Source: an uncultured Anaerolineae bacterium (lineage in GTDB: Bacteria; Chloroflexota; Anaerolineae; Anaerolineales; Villigracilaceae). Taken from it: DNA of 50,201 bases. This document shows positions 36,176 through 45,008 of the stretch, in pieces (within the stretch, counting starts at the first letter, position 1; every line of letters starts with the position of its first letter). A model generated the notes under the pieces. It was given only the letters and a program-made list of their open reading frames with translations. It made no database searches and had not been told where the DNA came from. The translations under genes were made by a program, and so were the position numbers. Location: contig CAIMZS010000499.1 of assembly GCA_903846015.1 (NCBI GenBank), positions 1 through 50,201 on the forward strand. Direction: 5' to 3'.

Positions 36176-37429
36176 ATGTTGAACTCCACGGCTGATGGTA
36201 AACCATTTGCCGCTGTGATCGGGGGCGGCCCAGCGGGGTTAATGGCAGCGGAAGTATTGATCCAGGGAGGCGCAAGGGTCGGCCTTTTTGATGCCATGCC
36301 ATCGGTTGGGCGTAAATTTCTCGTTGCTGGAAAAGGCGGTTTGAACCTGACCCACTCTGAAACGCGTGAAGCGTTCATGGCGCGCTATGGCACACGCCGC
36401 GGGCAGCTCGAGGCGCTCATCGACCAATTTGGACCAGAGCAATTGCGCAAATGGGCGTATGATTTAGGCATCCAGACCTTTGTTGGCACTTCCGGGCGGG
36501 TATTCCCACTTGATATGAAAGCAGCGCCTTTGCTGTATGCCTGGCGACAACGATTGACTGCTTCCGGGTTGACATTCTACATGCGCCACAAATGGCTTGG
36601 TTGGAATGACCAGGGCTGCCTGCGTTTTGAGACACCGGGTGCTGCAGGCGGGGAAATCGCCATCCGCGCGCAGGTAGTTGTGCTGGGGCTGGGGGGCGCA
36701 AGCTGGCCCCAATTGGGATCGACCGGCGCATGGACAGAAATATTAGCCGCTCGTGGGGTTGGCCTGGCACCCTTCAAACCTTCGAACTGCGGGTTTGACG
36801 TACACTGGACAGACCACTTCCGGGAAAAATTCAATGGACAACCTCTCAAATCAGTGTCGGTGACCTTCACCAACGCGCAAGGCAGCACCTTGAAGCGCCA
36901 GGGCGAATTCATTGTCACCCCCAATGGCATCGAAGGCAGCCTGATCTATGCCCTGTCCGCACCCATCCGTGACGAGATTGAAAACACCGGCAGCGCCAGC
37001 ATCCATCTCGATATGGCCCCCGACTGGAGTCATGAGCGGCTGGCGGACAGGCTTTCACATCCACGCGGTTCGCGGTCGATATCCAGCCATCTCGAAAAAG
37101 CAGTCGGGATTAAAAGCGTCAAGGCCGGTCTATTGTGGGAATTCCTTCCACGCAGCCTATTTGAGGATCCTCATAAGTTAGCCGCTGCTATAAAGAACCT
37201 GCGCGTGCCTTTGGTGGCGCCGCGCCCGCTTGAAGAAGCCATCAGCTCGGCAGGCGGCGTGACCTTTGAATCGCTGGAAAAAAACCTGATGCTGCGTGCC
37301 ACCCCAGGCGTTTTTTGCGCCGGGGAAATGCTGGACTGGGAGGCACCGACAGGTGGGTATCTGATCACCGCCTGTTTCGCCACCGGTCGCGCAGCCGGGC
37401 TGGGGGCGCTGGACTGGCTTTTTAGATAG
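36176..37429 (+). CDS. HI0933/YhiN-like NAD(P)/FAD flavoprotein (TIGR03862 type)
   Basis: 417 residues. FAD site VIGGGPAGLMAAEVLIQGG, then GRKFLVAGKGGLNLTHSE, the family hallmark, GTSGRVFPLDMKAAPLLYAW, LGLGGASWPQLGSTG, AISSAGGVTFESL and C-terminal FCAGEMLDWEAPTGGYLITA. This is the HI0933-like flavoprotein family in its short form, whose substrate is not well defined. ATG chosen immediately after the VF530 gene. Confidence 0.9.
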   Translation: MLNSTADGKPFAAVIGGGPAGLMAAEVLIQGGARVGLFDAMPSVGRKFLVAGKGGLNLTHSETREAFMARYGTRRGQLEALIDQFGPEQLRKWAYDLGIQTFVGTSGRVFPLDMKAAPLLYAWRQRLTASGLTFYMRHKWLGWNDQGCLRFETPGAAGGEIAIRAQVVVLGLGGASWPQLGSTGAWTEILAARGVGLAPFKPSNCGFDVHWTDHFREKFNGQPLKSVSVTFTNAQGSTLKRQGEFIVTPNGIEGSLIYALSAPIRDEIENTGSASIHLDMAPDWSHERLADRLSHPRGSRSISSHLEKAVGIKSVKAGLLWEFLPRSLFEDPHKLAAAIKNLRVPLVAPRPLEEAISSAGGVTFESLEKNLMLRATPGVFCAGEMLDWEAPTGGYLITACFATGRAAGLGALDWLFR

Positions 37430-37763
37430 CGGTATCGTTATTTTGCTCAGCAAGCATGCGCATGCTGCGTAAAATACGGTTTGTCTCTTTAGAGTTAGAA
37501 GCTACATCGCTAAAGACCAGCAAAAGCTGCCCCATAGCGGATGTAAACATGCCTGCCATGAACAAGCCCAGCCCGATCATTGCCGCGTAAAACCGTATGT
37601 CAACCATCCGGGTAGAGCTGTCGACCAGCAAATAATTATTGATCAAATCGACTAGCGCCGCATTCTGGACAAACCCATATATCGTTGCTGCCACCCCAAA
37701 AAGCATGAGCAGAACCCCAAGCGCAATCGTTGCTATCCCTGTAAAACGAACAAAAAAATACAT
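37422..37763 (-). CDS. Small membrane protein
   Basis: The start at 37763 (MYFFVRFTGIATIALGVLLM) has AGGAG just upstream; 113 residues. Two membrane helices (about 6-30 and 55-82), with a short external loop and a charged tail (SDVASNSKETNRILRSMRML). No family recognised. The 3' end overlaps the flavoprotein gene by eight bases, convergently. Confidence 0.65.
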   Translation of the reverse strand: MYFFVRFTGIATIALGVLLMLFGVAATIYGFVQNAALVDLINNYLLVDSSTRMVDIRFYAAMIGLGLFMAGMFTSAMGQLLLVFSDVASNSKETNRILRSMRMLAEQNNDTAI

Positions 37764-37786
37764 GGCGACTCCTGGACTCATGATTG

Positions 37787-37914
37787 TGTCTGAATCGGCC
37801 CTGCTAGAACGGGCACTATCGCAGATTAGAGATTGTCTGAACCGCAGATTTCGATGATTTCGCAGATTAGAGCAAGTTCAAGAACAAGGAAGCCGTGCTA
37901 GAACCGGCACTATC
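37787..37914. repeat. A-B-A repeat block
   Basis: Type-3 A (37797-37820), B (37835-37875, TCTGAACCGCAGATTTCGAT and following), and type-2 A (37891-37914) in the gap between two minus-strand genes. Confidence 0.78.
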
Positions 37915-37924
37915 GGCGGAGGCC

Positions 37925-39190
37925 TTATTTTTTCGGAGCAGGAACCCTCACGAATATCTTAACACGATTAAGCAAAAATGCGCTTAACAAGGTGCATAAT
38001 GCTCCAAAAACAAACATGCCCAAATACCCCAACCACAGGCCCGGATGGGCGGCATTGAGAGCATCGATAAGGGGACCTTCCAAACGGGCCAGCGCACCCG
38101 AACCAGCCGTTGCCAGGTTGGTCAGGCCCAAATATTTGCCAGACTCGCCTTCCGGCACTAACTGGTTTGCCAGGGCCCAACTAGCCGTCAGAAACAACCC
38201 GATACCCGCGCCCAAAACCGAGCCATACAGCACCAGTGTGCTTGGGCTTTTAGCCAGCCAGAGCAGCAAAAAACCAAAAGAAGATAGAAAACTGGCCGCA
38301 TAGAGCACACGTTTGGCGCCAAACCGGTCGGACAGCCAACCACCTGCCACCGCGAGAATGACCAGCGCCACAGTTAAAGCCGCAAGCAGGTCACCGGTTG
38401 TTTTGACCGGGTTTTCAACCTTGAGCACATCGCGCAGGTAATACTGAGCAAAGGCCTGGATGCCGTATATTCCCAGTAAAAACAAGCCGCGTTGGGCAAT
38501 CAGCCACCAGTAAGAAGTGTTCGCGCGAAAATCAATCCGAAATTGCTGTTTCAATTCATGCAGCCACGAACCTACTTTTCGCTCGCTGCGATAGGAAGGC
38601 TCTTCTCGTGTTCCAAAAATGGTAACAGCCGCCGAAAACAATATTACTACGATCAAGATAAGCATGACAAGGCTGGCGTCTTTGCCCTTTGGATCGAGCA
38701 AGCGCCCGGCAACCAGGGAAGCAATGATCAACGCCGTCATATCCATGAAGGTTTTTAACCCGCTAGCCGCCCCGGTCTTATCCGGAGCCACCCGGTCCGG
38801 GAGCAGTCCCTGCGCAGGCCCCTGCCCCATATTAGAACTGATTTGCAGACCGATGTAACCGATAAAAATCCAAACCAGCCCACCACTCCAGCCAAGCAGC
38901 GCCAGGAAAACCAGGTCGAACAATGTAGCTGCCACTAATAGCGGCCGCCGCCGGCCCCAGCGCGAAACCCAGCCATCACTGATGGCTCCGGCCAACGGCT
39001 GAACAAGTGTTGCCACGATCAACCCGATGAAAGTAAACAGACCCAGATATGTATTTTTCTGGGCATCGGGAACATAATTCAACAGCAACGCAGGCAGAAC
39101 AATCGGATGCAGGGCATTCCATTTGAAGGATAACCCAATCCAATAGGTATTCAGGACGAGCAGTTCACGGAAGGTGGTTAATTTCTTCAT
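37925..39190 (-). CDS. MFS transporter
   Basis: 421 residues with about 12 membrane helices. Major-facilitator motif between helices 2 and 3 is DGWVSRWGRRRPLLV; GGWLSDRFGAKRVLYA is its second-half counterpart. FKWNALHPIVLPALLLNYVP in helix 1 and ISDGWVSRWGRRRP resemble the sugar/SLC45-like branch, often proton-coupled sugar import. Substrate unknown. Upstream of the ATG at 39190 is a weak AGGG site. Confidence 0.85.
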   Translation of the reverse strand: MKKLTTFRELLVLNTYWIGLSFKWNALHPIVLPALLLNYVPDAQKNTYLGLFTFIGLIVATLVQPLAGAISDGWVSRWGRRRPLLVAATLFDLVFLALLGWSGGLVWIFIGYIGLQISSNMGQGPAQGLLPDRVAPDKTGAASGLKTFMDMTALIIASLVAGRLLDPKGKDASLVMLILIVVILFSAAVTIFGTREEPSYRSERKVGSWLHELKQQFRIDFRANTSYWWLIAQRGLFLLGIYGIQAFAQYYLRDVLKVENPVKTTGDLLAALTVALVILAVAGGWLSDRFGAKRVLYAASFLSSFGFLLLWLAKSPSTLVLYGSVLGAGIGLFLTASWALANQLVPEGESGKYLGLTNLATAGSGALARLEGPLIDALNAAHPGLWLGYLGMFVFGALCTLLSAFLLNRVKIFVRVPAPKK

Positions 39191-39210
39191 GAAATAACCC
39201 TAAATCGGAC

Positions 39211-39341
39211 ATGTCTGGACCGTAGATTTACGCAGATTTCGACGATTACGGCCTTGCAAAAACGGGCACTATCGCAGATTAGAGCAAGAACAAGGGCCTG
39301 AACCGCCTCGTGGCCGTGGCCGTGCTAGAACCGGCACTATC
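39211..39341. repeat. Element B with nested A, plus a separate A
   Basis: B begins TGTCTGGACCGTAGATTTAC. After ATTAC it is interrupted by a diverged A (39250-39273, GGCCTTGCAAAAACGGGCAC), then continues GCAGATTAGAGCAAGAAC. A type-2 A copy follows (39318-39341). Confidence 0.8.
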
Positions 39342-39382
39342 GCGGGAACCATAAAAAACGGTACTCGAGTCAAGAATACTGA

Positions 39383-40102
39383 TCATGCAAAATCTCCACG
39401 CAAAGCTTCTGGAAGCAAATCGGCGATTGCACGCATGACGATCGCGCTGACAGCGCGATCCTTTTCTACAACGGCGGGCAGGCTGCCCAATTCAAGGCGG
39501 TATGCCTGGCCAAAGCTGACATACAAGCTGCCATCCTGTTCCCAACCCGCGACCGGCAAGATGCTTAATCCTTTTGATGCCAGCAACGCAGCAAACCGGC
39601 CAAGGCCTGGTGGCGGCCAATTCAAACGCCCACCGGGTTGGTCGCCACCCTCAGGCGCAAGAACGAGAACAGCGTCCAAATTTTCATTTACATACGATAA
39701 CACTGCGCGAACGCATGCGGCTCGTTCAAGTACATCTTTTTCCCGCGGCGGCATGGGGGGCATGGCGCTAAACCCGTACACGCGCGCCAGGCGTTTGAGT
39801 ACAAAACGCGAGACCGGCATACCGATGGGCGCATACCAACTGCCTGGAAATGTCAATTCAGAGGTAGTTATAACGCGCGGCTCCACCGGCAGGGCCGCAG
39901 CAATTGCCATGCACAACCACCAGATGCTGAAACCTGGGCGGTAATAATGATTAAATGTGACCGCATAAGGGCCGTATGCAGGGATGTTTTGCATCCCGGC
40001 ATACCTCACAGCGGGGCTCAGGCTTGAAATACAAGTGCATGCATCCGCGTGAAATGATCGTTGGCTCAGTCTGAGCCAGCTCAGAACCGATGAAACCAGC
40101 AA
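39383..40102 (-). CDS. Lysophospholipid acyltransferase-like protein
   Basis: 239 residues from a TTG start; the true start could be further in. PlsC-like features: VTFNHYYRPGFSIWW in the position of the catalytic block, ELTFPGSWYAPIGMPVSRFV, and LVLAPEGGDQPGGRLNWPPP in the PEG position. The normal HX4D motif is altered, with Gly at the place of Asp in HYYRPG, so activity may differ or be lost. It could also be a non-catalytic relative. There are no fatty-acid genes around it. Confidence 0.65.
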   Translation of the reverse strand: MLVSSVLSWLRLSQRSFHADACTCISSLSPAVRYAGMQNIPAYGPYAVTFNHYYRPGFSIWWLCMAIAAALPVEPRVITTSELTFPGSWYAPIGMPVSRFVLKRLARVYGFSAMPPMPPREKDVLERAACVRAVLSYVNENLDAVLVLAPEGGDQPGGRLNWPPPGLGRFAALLASKGLSILPVAGWEQDGSLYVSFGQAYRLELGSLPAVVEKDRAVSAIVMRAIADLLPEALRGDFA

Positions 40103-40194
40103 TCTACGCGGAATACGGTAGGTTGGAATTTTAGATTTCCGATCTTAAATTGAAGGTCAAGAACAAGACCCGAAGATTGCCCAAACCGGCCCAT

Positions 40195-40323
40195 GTCTGA
40201 ACCGCAGATTTTCGCAGATTTCGATGATTACGGCCCTGCTAGAACGGGCACTATCGCAGATTAGAGCAAGAGCGAGAGTCTGAACCGCCTCGTGGCCGTG
40301 GCCGTGCGGGAACCGGGACTATC
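40195..40323. repeat. Element B with nested A, plus a separate A
   Basis: B copy 40195-40276 has type-3 A inserted at 40232-40255 (after GATTAC, before GCAGATTAG). A second A follows at 40300-40323 (GGCCGTGCGGGAACCGGGAC). Same architecture as 39211-39341. Confidence 0.82.
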
Positions 40324-40340
40324 GCCGGAGGCAGCCGGAC

Positions 40341-40356
40341 GCCGCAGCGCTGCGGC
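40341..40356. terminator. GC palindrome at the end of the aldo/keto reductase gene
   Basis: Perfect palindrome GCCGCAGCGCTGCGGC just beyond the stop of the minus-strand reductase. No T-run follows; it is a possible transcript-end hairpin rather than a proven terminator. Confidence 0.5.
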
Positions 40357-40360
40357 CCTA

Positions 40361-41332
40361 CTACCAGGCGTAGGCTTCGGGCGCTTCACCGCCAGGACCG
40401 GGGAAGATTTCATCCAGGGCTTTGAGGGCGGCTTCATCAAACTTGATCTCCAGGGCACGCAGCGAGCCATTAAGTTGATCAAGGGTGCGCGGTCCGATGA
40501 TGGGGGCGGTCACGACCGGGTTATTTATCAGCCAGGCCAGCGCCATATTGGCGGGTTCCTCACCCGTTTCCTTGCAATACGCTTCCCATTTTTCCAACTT
40601 TTGGCGATTTTTTTCAATTTCCTTGGTCATATCTTCTGATGCACGGCGGCCCTGTTCGATTTTGCCGAGCACGCCACCCAACAATCCACCCGCCAGCGGT
40701 GACCATGGGATCAGACCCAGACCATAATCTTTGCAGGCCGGCACCACTTCCAACTCCACCATGCGGTCATTCAAGTTATACAGGCTTTGTTCACTGGAAA
40801 GCCCCATGAAATGACGCGCCCGGGCAGCTTCGTTGGCCTTGGCGATATGCCAACCGGCAAAATTGGACGAACCGACATACAGCACCTTGCCTTGCTGAAC
40901 AAGCACTTCACAGGCCTGCCAGATCTCATCCCAGGGGGTTAACCGGTCAACATGATGAAATTGATAGAGATCGATATAGTCTGTTTTGAGGCGTTTGAGG
41001 GAGGCGTCACACGCCTGTCGGATATTCAAGGCTGAAAGACGCTGCTGGTTGGGCCAATCGCCCATTCTGCCAAAGACCTTGGTGGCAAGCACCGTTTTTT
41101 CACGGCGACCACCACCTTGCTCAAACCAGCGGCCAATGATTTGCTCTGTGACACCCTCGCCAAGCTTCCAACCATAAACATTGGCAGTATCAAAAAAGTT
41201 GATGCCCAATTCCAAGGCTCGATCCATGATGGCAAAACTATCGGCATCAGTGGTTTGCGGACCAAAGTTCATGGTGCCCAGGCACAGGCGGGAAACCTTC
41301 AGTCCAGTACGTCCAAGTTGTGTGAATTCCAT
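40361..41332 (-). CDS. Aldo/keto reductase
   Basis: Start at 41332 (MEFTQLGRTGLKVSRLCLGT) with AAAGGAG upstream; the longer frame reads through an A element. 323 residues, normal for the family. Catalytic tetrad regions: FFDTANVYGWKLGEG (Asp, Tyr), VLATKVFG (Lys), YQFHHVDRLTP (His). NADPH-binding loop near VTAPIIGPRTLDQLNGSLRA. Reduces aldehydes or ketones in the cytosol; substrate unknown. Confidence 0.93.
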   Translation of the reverse strand: MEFTQLGRTGLKVSRLCLGTMNFGPQTTDADSFAIMDRALELGINFFDTANVYGWKLGEGVTEQIIGRWFEQGGGRREKTVLATKVFGRMGDWPNQQRLSALNIRQACDASLKRLKTDYIDLYQFHHVDRLTPWDEIWQACEVLVQQGKVLYVGSSNFAGWHIAKANEAARARHFMGLSSEQSLYNLNDRMVELEVVPACKDYGLGLIPWSPLAGGLLGGVLGKIEQGRRASEDMTKEIEKNRQKLEKWEAYCKETGEEPANMALAWLINNPVVTAPIIGPRTLDQLNGSLRALEIKFDEAALKALDEIFPGPGGEAPEAYAW

Positions 41333-41366
41333 AAGTTGCTCCTTTGATTTATTTATCCTGATCTTT

Positions 41367-41387
41367 GCCCGTGCAGAACCGGGTACC
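41367..41387. repeat. Element A, type 4
   Basis: GCCCGTGCAGAACCGGGTAC with a CCCG/CGGG stem, upstream of the aldo/keto reductase start. Reverse of the copies at 8385 and 26489. Confidence 0.72.
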
Positions 41388-41424
41388 ATGCCCAGAATTA
41401 CAATACCGCTTCAATCTGCGGTCA

Positions 41425-42813
41425 TTATTTGGTCAATTCTTTGACCGTTGCATCAAGTGACGTCAGAACACCTTCAAGTGTACCATTTGGAAAACTATAA
41501 AAATAAGCCATAAAACCATCCGCCAGCGGACCATCCGCCACCCGCCATAGGGGCGTTTGCGGATAGAGGCTGGCATCCGGGATCAGGGTCAGCGCAGCGG
41601 CAAGTTGGGGATTCGCGACCCCATCGGCCTGTAACAATTTAACGGCTGAGGCAGTCACCGGGAATAAACCTGTCTGACGCGACCAGCTCAATTGGTTTTG
41701 CGGCTCCAACATCCAGCGGATAAAAAGCCATGCAGCCAGTTGGCGAGCGCTGCCGGATTTTAAAACAGCATAATCGGGACCATAGGCCACGATCGTAGGC
41801 TGTGCTCCTGGGAAAGGCAGAACAGTCCACTGGTCTGCCGAGGCCGCGGCGACAAAAGCCTGTTTCTGAGCAGCCATCTCGCCCAGGCTGCCGGTGATAA
41901 AAAGCGCCCGGCGCGCAGCAAAATGATCATAATTGGAAGAACTGCTGGAGGGCCAGGCGCAGCCATCCGCACGCAGCTTTGAAACGAAATCCAGTACGGC
42001 AACGTTTTCAGGCGTGTTAAAACGAAATTCACCATCGACAAACACCTGTGCTCCCGCCGCTGCAAGCCAGGAAAACGGTGTTTGCCAATTAGCGCTGACA
42101 TCCAGTGCCAGGCCGCCAAATCCATCATTGGTAAGATCGGCATCCTGTTTCCAGAAAGCATTGGCTTTACAAGCCTGTTCGCGAAATTGGTCGAGATTAC
42201 CAGGGGCAGCGTTAAAACCCAGGTCTTGGGCAAAACTGGTGTTATAGAACAAAAAACGGGCTGATCGCGCCGCCGGTAGACCGTAACGCTTGCCGTTGGT
42301 ATGCGATTGTTCCCAAAAAGCACCGTTCATAGCGCCAGGATCGATGCCGATATCAGGCTGGACGGTATACGGGGACAGATCGACAACGTTATCCTGCCAG
42401 GCCAGAATTTGCTCGGGTAAAGCTACGACAATATCCGGCTGCTGTTCTGTGAGCATGGCCTTATCGACCTGACCCGCCAAAAGAACCAAATTTCGCTGGG
42501 AGACAACACTGACCTTGATACCCCACTTGTTGGAAAGGGTAAACTCGGCAGCCATTTGCTGAAATAACCTGGACGACGAACCGTCCCAGCCATCCCAGGC
42601 CAACACTTCCACGCCTGTGAGCGCATCCGGGCGTATGCCAAGATCCGGGAGAGCTGTGGGAGCGGGTATGCGAGTTACCGTGGCTGGAGGCGGGGTAGCG
42701 ATGAATTCCGCCGTTGGGGCTGGTTGGGTGACATGCCCAAGCAGCGTGACAGTGGGAACACATGCGCCCAGAAAAAGGGCGGAGAAAAACAGAACAGGCA
42801 GGATTCGACGCAT
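41425..42813 (-). CDS. Extracellular solute-binding lipoprotein
   Basis: Start at 42813 (MRRILPVLFFSALFLGACVP), lipobox LGAC; 462 residues. A Pro/Thr linker (PAPTAEFIATPPPATVTRIP) precedes the binding-protein fold: GVEVLAWDGWDGSSSRLFQQ, KPDIVVA-like segment QQPDIVVALPEQILAW, RYGLPAARSARFLFYNTSFA, GWRQTGLF-like end WSRQTGLFPVT. This is the sugar-type (SBP_bac_1) family. No permease or ATPase genes are adjacent, so it is an orphan or works with a distant transporter. It starts ten bases beyond the M50 protease stop. Confidence 0.85.
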   Translation of the reverse strand: MRRILPVLFFSALFLGACVPTVTLLGHVTQPAPTAEFIATPPPATVTRIPAPTALPDLGIRPDALTGVEVLAWDGWDGSSSRLFQQMAAEFTLSNKWGIKVSVVSQRNLVLLAGQVDKAMLTEQQPDIVVALPEQILAWQDNVVDLSPYTVQPDIGIDPGAMNGAFWEQSHTNGKRYGLPAARSARFLFYNTSFAQDLGFNAAPGNLDQFREQACKANAFWKQDADLTNDGFGGLALDVSANWQTPFSWLAAAGAQVFVDGEFRFNTPENVAVLDFVSKLRADGCAWPSSSSSNYDHFAARRALFITGSLGEMAAQKQAFVAAASADQWTVLPFPGAQPTIVAYGPDYAVLKSGSARQLAAWLFIRWMLEPQNQLSWSRQTGLFPVTASAVKLLQADGVANPQLAAALTLIPDASLYPQTPLWRVADGPLADGFMAYFYSFPNGTLEGVLTSLDATVKELTK

Positions 42814-42823
42814 GGGGGGCGAG

Positions 42824-44011
42824 TTAACCGAGCATGATGAGCGGAATCGGGATAAATACCAGGATAAATACAAAAATAGTACAGTATGCCAGAAAACGGC
42901 GGCCCTCATCAAGCTCGGTAATCTGATCAAGCGGATCAGCAGATTGGCGGCCAAAAACCAACAACAAAGCCACCCACAGCCACCAACCGTTCCAGAAAAA
43001 CCCCAGCCCAGCCATCAAAACGAGAATGACTGGCATGGCATATTTTAGCTTCTTGCCAAACAGGACGGACATGACGTGCCCGCCGTCCAATTGACCGACA
43101 GGGATGAGATTGAGCGAGGTGACGAGCAGGCCGGCCCAACCAGCCATGGCAACGGGTGAAATAAATACATCGGTACCGTTTATGGGAACCGGTAAACCCG
43201 TGAAGACGAATTTAATCCAATAGAGCAGCGGCGCGACCGTGCCGTAACTGGCCGGGGCAGGTAAAAGCCTCCCAAAGATCGCGTATTTGGCCAGTAAGTA
43301 TAAGATCGAATTGCCCTCGATAAAACCACCGGGGGAAGGCAGGATCGGGCCGGTTTTCGAACCCAGCAGACCAATGATCACCACCGGGATGGCTACCGCC
43401 AATCCGGCCAGCGGACCGGCGATGCCGACATCAAACAGGATGCGCTTGTTGCGGGGCAGTTCCTTCCAGACGATCACAGCCCCCATGGTTCCCAACAAGG
43501 TGGGGAATGGGATAAAGTAAGGCAGTGTTGCGGCGGTTTTATGACGCCGGGTCATCAAGTAGTGGCCGAATTCATGCGCCAATAGGATCGCCAGCAAACT
43601 GGCGGCAAAGGGAATACCACCATGCAAAATGGATAACCACAGCCTCTGGTTGTTGGAATTTACTCCGGCGAGATTGGCGGGGTCGGTATAGCCCATGCCG
43701 GTCCATACCACGCTGACCACTGTCAGCAAAAATAAGCCGATGTTAATCAGGATATTGGATGGTTTAGGGTCCGGTAATTTTCCAGTGATGATGATGACGT
43801 GACCACCTTTTTCGCTTTTGCGAAACAGGGGCATTAACTCGTGTGGGCGCAGCAAGTCTGAGAGTTTGTCAAAAGCTTCGACTGATTCAATGATTAACTG
43901 ACCGCGATAGCGGACGATAAATTCGCCGCTTGGAGCGCCCAGCGTGATGTCATCAACGTGAAAGACGCTGGAGACATAAGAATTAAGCACTTCCTGTTCG
44001 GGTAATAACAT
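42824..44011 (-). CDS. Site-2 protease family (M50) membrane metalloprotease
   Basis: The start at 44011 (MLLPEQEVLN) has AAGGTG upstream; 395 residues. The zinc site HEFGH lies at residues 146-150 within a membrane helix (LLAILLAHEFGHYLMTRRHK) and the second motif LDGGH at 308-312. Around six membrane segments. The N-terminal 85 residues form a soluble domain. It is a plant EGY-like intramembrane protease that may cut a membrane-anchored regulator; no such target is adjacent. The next gene downstream is the solute-binding lipoprotein. Confidence 0.92.
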   Translation of the reverse strand: MLLPEQEVLNSYVSSVFHVDDITLGAPSGEFIVRYRGQLIIESVEAFDKLSDLLRPHELMPLFRKSEKGGHVIIITGKLPDPKPSNILINIGLFLLTVVSVVWTGMGYTDPANLAGVNSNNQRLWLSILHGGIPFAASLLAILLAHEFGHYLMTRRHKTAATLPYFIPFPTLLGTMGAVIVWKELPRNKRILFDVGIAGPLAGLAVAIPVVIIGLLGSKTGPILPSPGGFIEGNSILYLLAKYAIFGRLLPAPASYGTVAPLLYWIKFVFTGLPVPINGTDVFISPVAMAGWAGLLVTSLNLIPVGQLDGGHVMSVLFGKKLKYAMPVILVLMAGLGFFWNGWWLWVALLLVFGRQSADPLDQITELDEGRRFLAYCTIFVFILVFIPIPLIMLG

Positions 44012-44174
44012 CAGGCACCTTATTTGAAACACGAATTACTCAGGTAACACAGATTTTATATTCAAGACTTTAATATCTGTGTAATCGCTGAAGGAAATCT
44101 TTATGGTCCGGCTTACCCGGGTTAGAAATGATCATTCGCTAAATCATAACCTTGTCAGGTTAACAGGCTATGAG

Positions 44175-44268
44175 CGGGAGTGCATGGGAGTCGAACCCAC
44201 CCTGGACCGCAACGCGACCCAACACCGATTTTGAAGACCGGGAAGCCCACCGGGACCTATGCACTCCC
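44175..44268 (-). tRNA. selC: tRNA-Sec (anticodon TCA)
   Basis: Folding on the minus strand gives an eight-pair acceptor stem (GGGAGTGC with GCACTCCC), a six-pair D stem with a four-base CGGT loop, a five-pair anticodon stem with loop CTTCAAA (anticodon TCA), a long variable arm and a T arm with TTCGACT. The 8+5 acceptor/T arrangement and long D stem are specific to bacterial selenocysteine tRNA. The discriminator is G (44175) and CCA is not encoded. No selA, selB or selD gene is in the window. Confidence 0.95.
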
Positions 44269-44627
44269 ATCTGCAAGCATACCTTAAATTCCGGTTTTTT
44301 GGGGATGGCAAAATAGGGGCTCTTTGGGATTTTCCGTGAAATTCAAAGTTAGCCTGGTGCATTCATATAAAAAACGCAGAAATGTGTAATGGTCAGGCAA
44401 AGGTTGAACACATAACGCTGGCTGGCTGGGATAACCTTTTTTGTACATTGAGAGCGGTTTTGCTCGAATAATCGCTGACCAATCCGAAAATCGCAAAATT
44501 TGGGTTCAACAAGGGAAATTGCTTCGTTCAACATCAAATAAAAGGTTTCATCCGCGTTTTCCGCGCTCATCCACGTCCAATGGTTTTTACCACGCCAATT
44601 CCCAGAGAACCAAAATGGGGATTGGGG
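44269..44627. other. Intergenic region upstream of tRNA-Sec
   Basis: A 359-base gap. It contains TTTCATCCGCGTTTTCCGCG and a segment (44570-44616) that recurs in diverged form at 45150-45195. A 73-codon frame on the minus strand (44349-44570) has no recognised family and is not called. No other RNA gene was found. Confidence 0.5.
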
Positions 44628-45008
44628 TCAGGGTTTAATGGCTGGCCAGATGGCGTTGATATAATTACGGCCGAAATACACCAGTGCCAGGCTCAGGCTG
44701 GTAACACACAGGACTGCCAGGATGGTCAGGATGCCGGTGAACAAACCGAACAAAGCCAGCCGGCGGCCCCTTTCAACACTTGTGCGTATCTGTCGAAGGG
44801 CGATAAATCCGGTGGCAGATGCCAGAAGTCCCAGGATGAAAGCGGATGGGTAACAAACCCAGGCGGTAAGTGGGATGGGTGCGACACCGATGCAGAAGGA
44901 TGAAAACGTGAGCGCGGCAGCGATCGCGCTGAGGATGGCGAGCGGGTTTGTTCGGACAGGGATCGGGGGCATGAAAGATTGTTCCAGGCTGCTGTTTGAT
45001 AAATTCAC
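44628..45008 (-). CDS. DUF4190-like small membrane protein
   Basis: 126 residues from a GTG start; an internal ATG at 44972 is an alternative. Two membrane regions (AILSAIAAALTFSSFCIGVA plus YPSAFILGLLASATGFIALR, and LALFGLFTGILTILAVLCVT). The RQIRTSVERGRRLALFGLFT link is the DUF4190 pattern (helix, small loop with E/G-R-G, helix). Function unknown; such proteins are common in Chloroflexota and Actinobacteria. Confidence 0.75.
   Translation of the reverse strand: MNLSNSSLEQSFMPPIPVRTNPLAILSAIAAALTFSSFCIGVAPIPLTAWVCYPSAFILGLLASATGFIALRQIRTSVERGRRLALFGLFTGILTILAVLCVTSLSLALVYFGRNYINAIWPAIKP

Noticed and set aside
44175..44268. tRNA-Sec as integration site of a genomic island holding 45-50 kb
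   Set aside because: Integrases usually use the tRNA 3' end, which faces the other way, toward the M50 protease. No integrase and no second copy of the 3' end were seen.
44349..44570. 73-codon minus-strand frame as a small gene
   Set aside because: No ribosome site or recognisable family; part of it overlaps a repeat segment.
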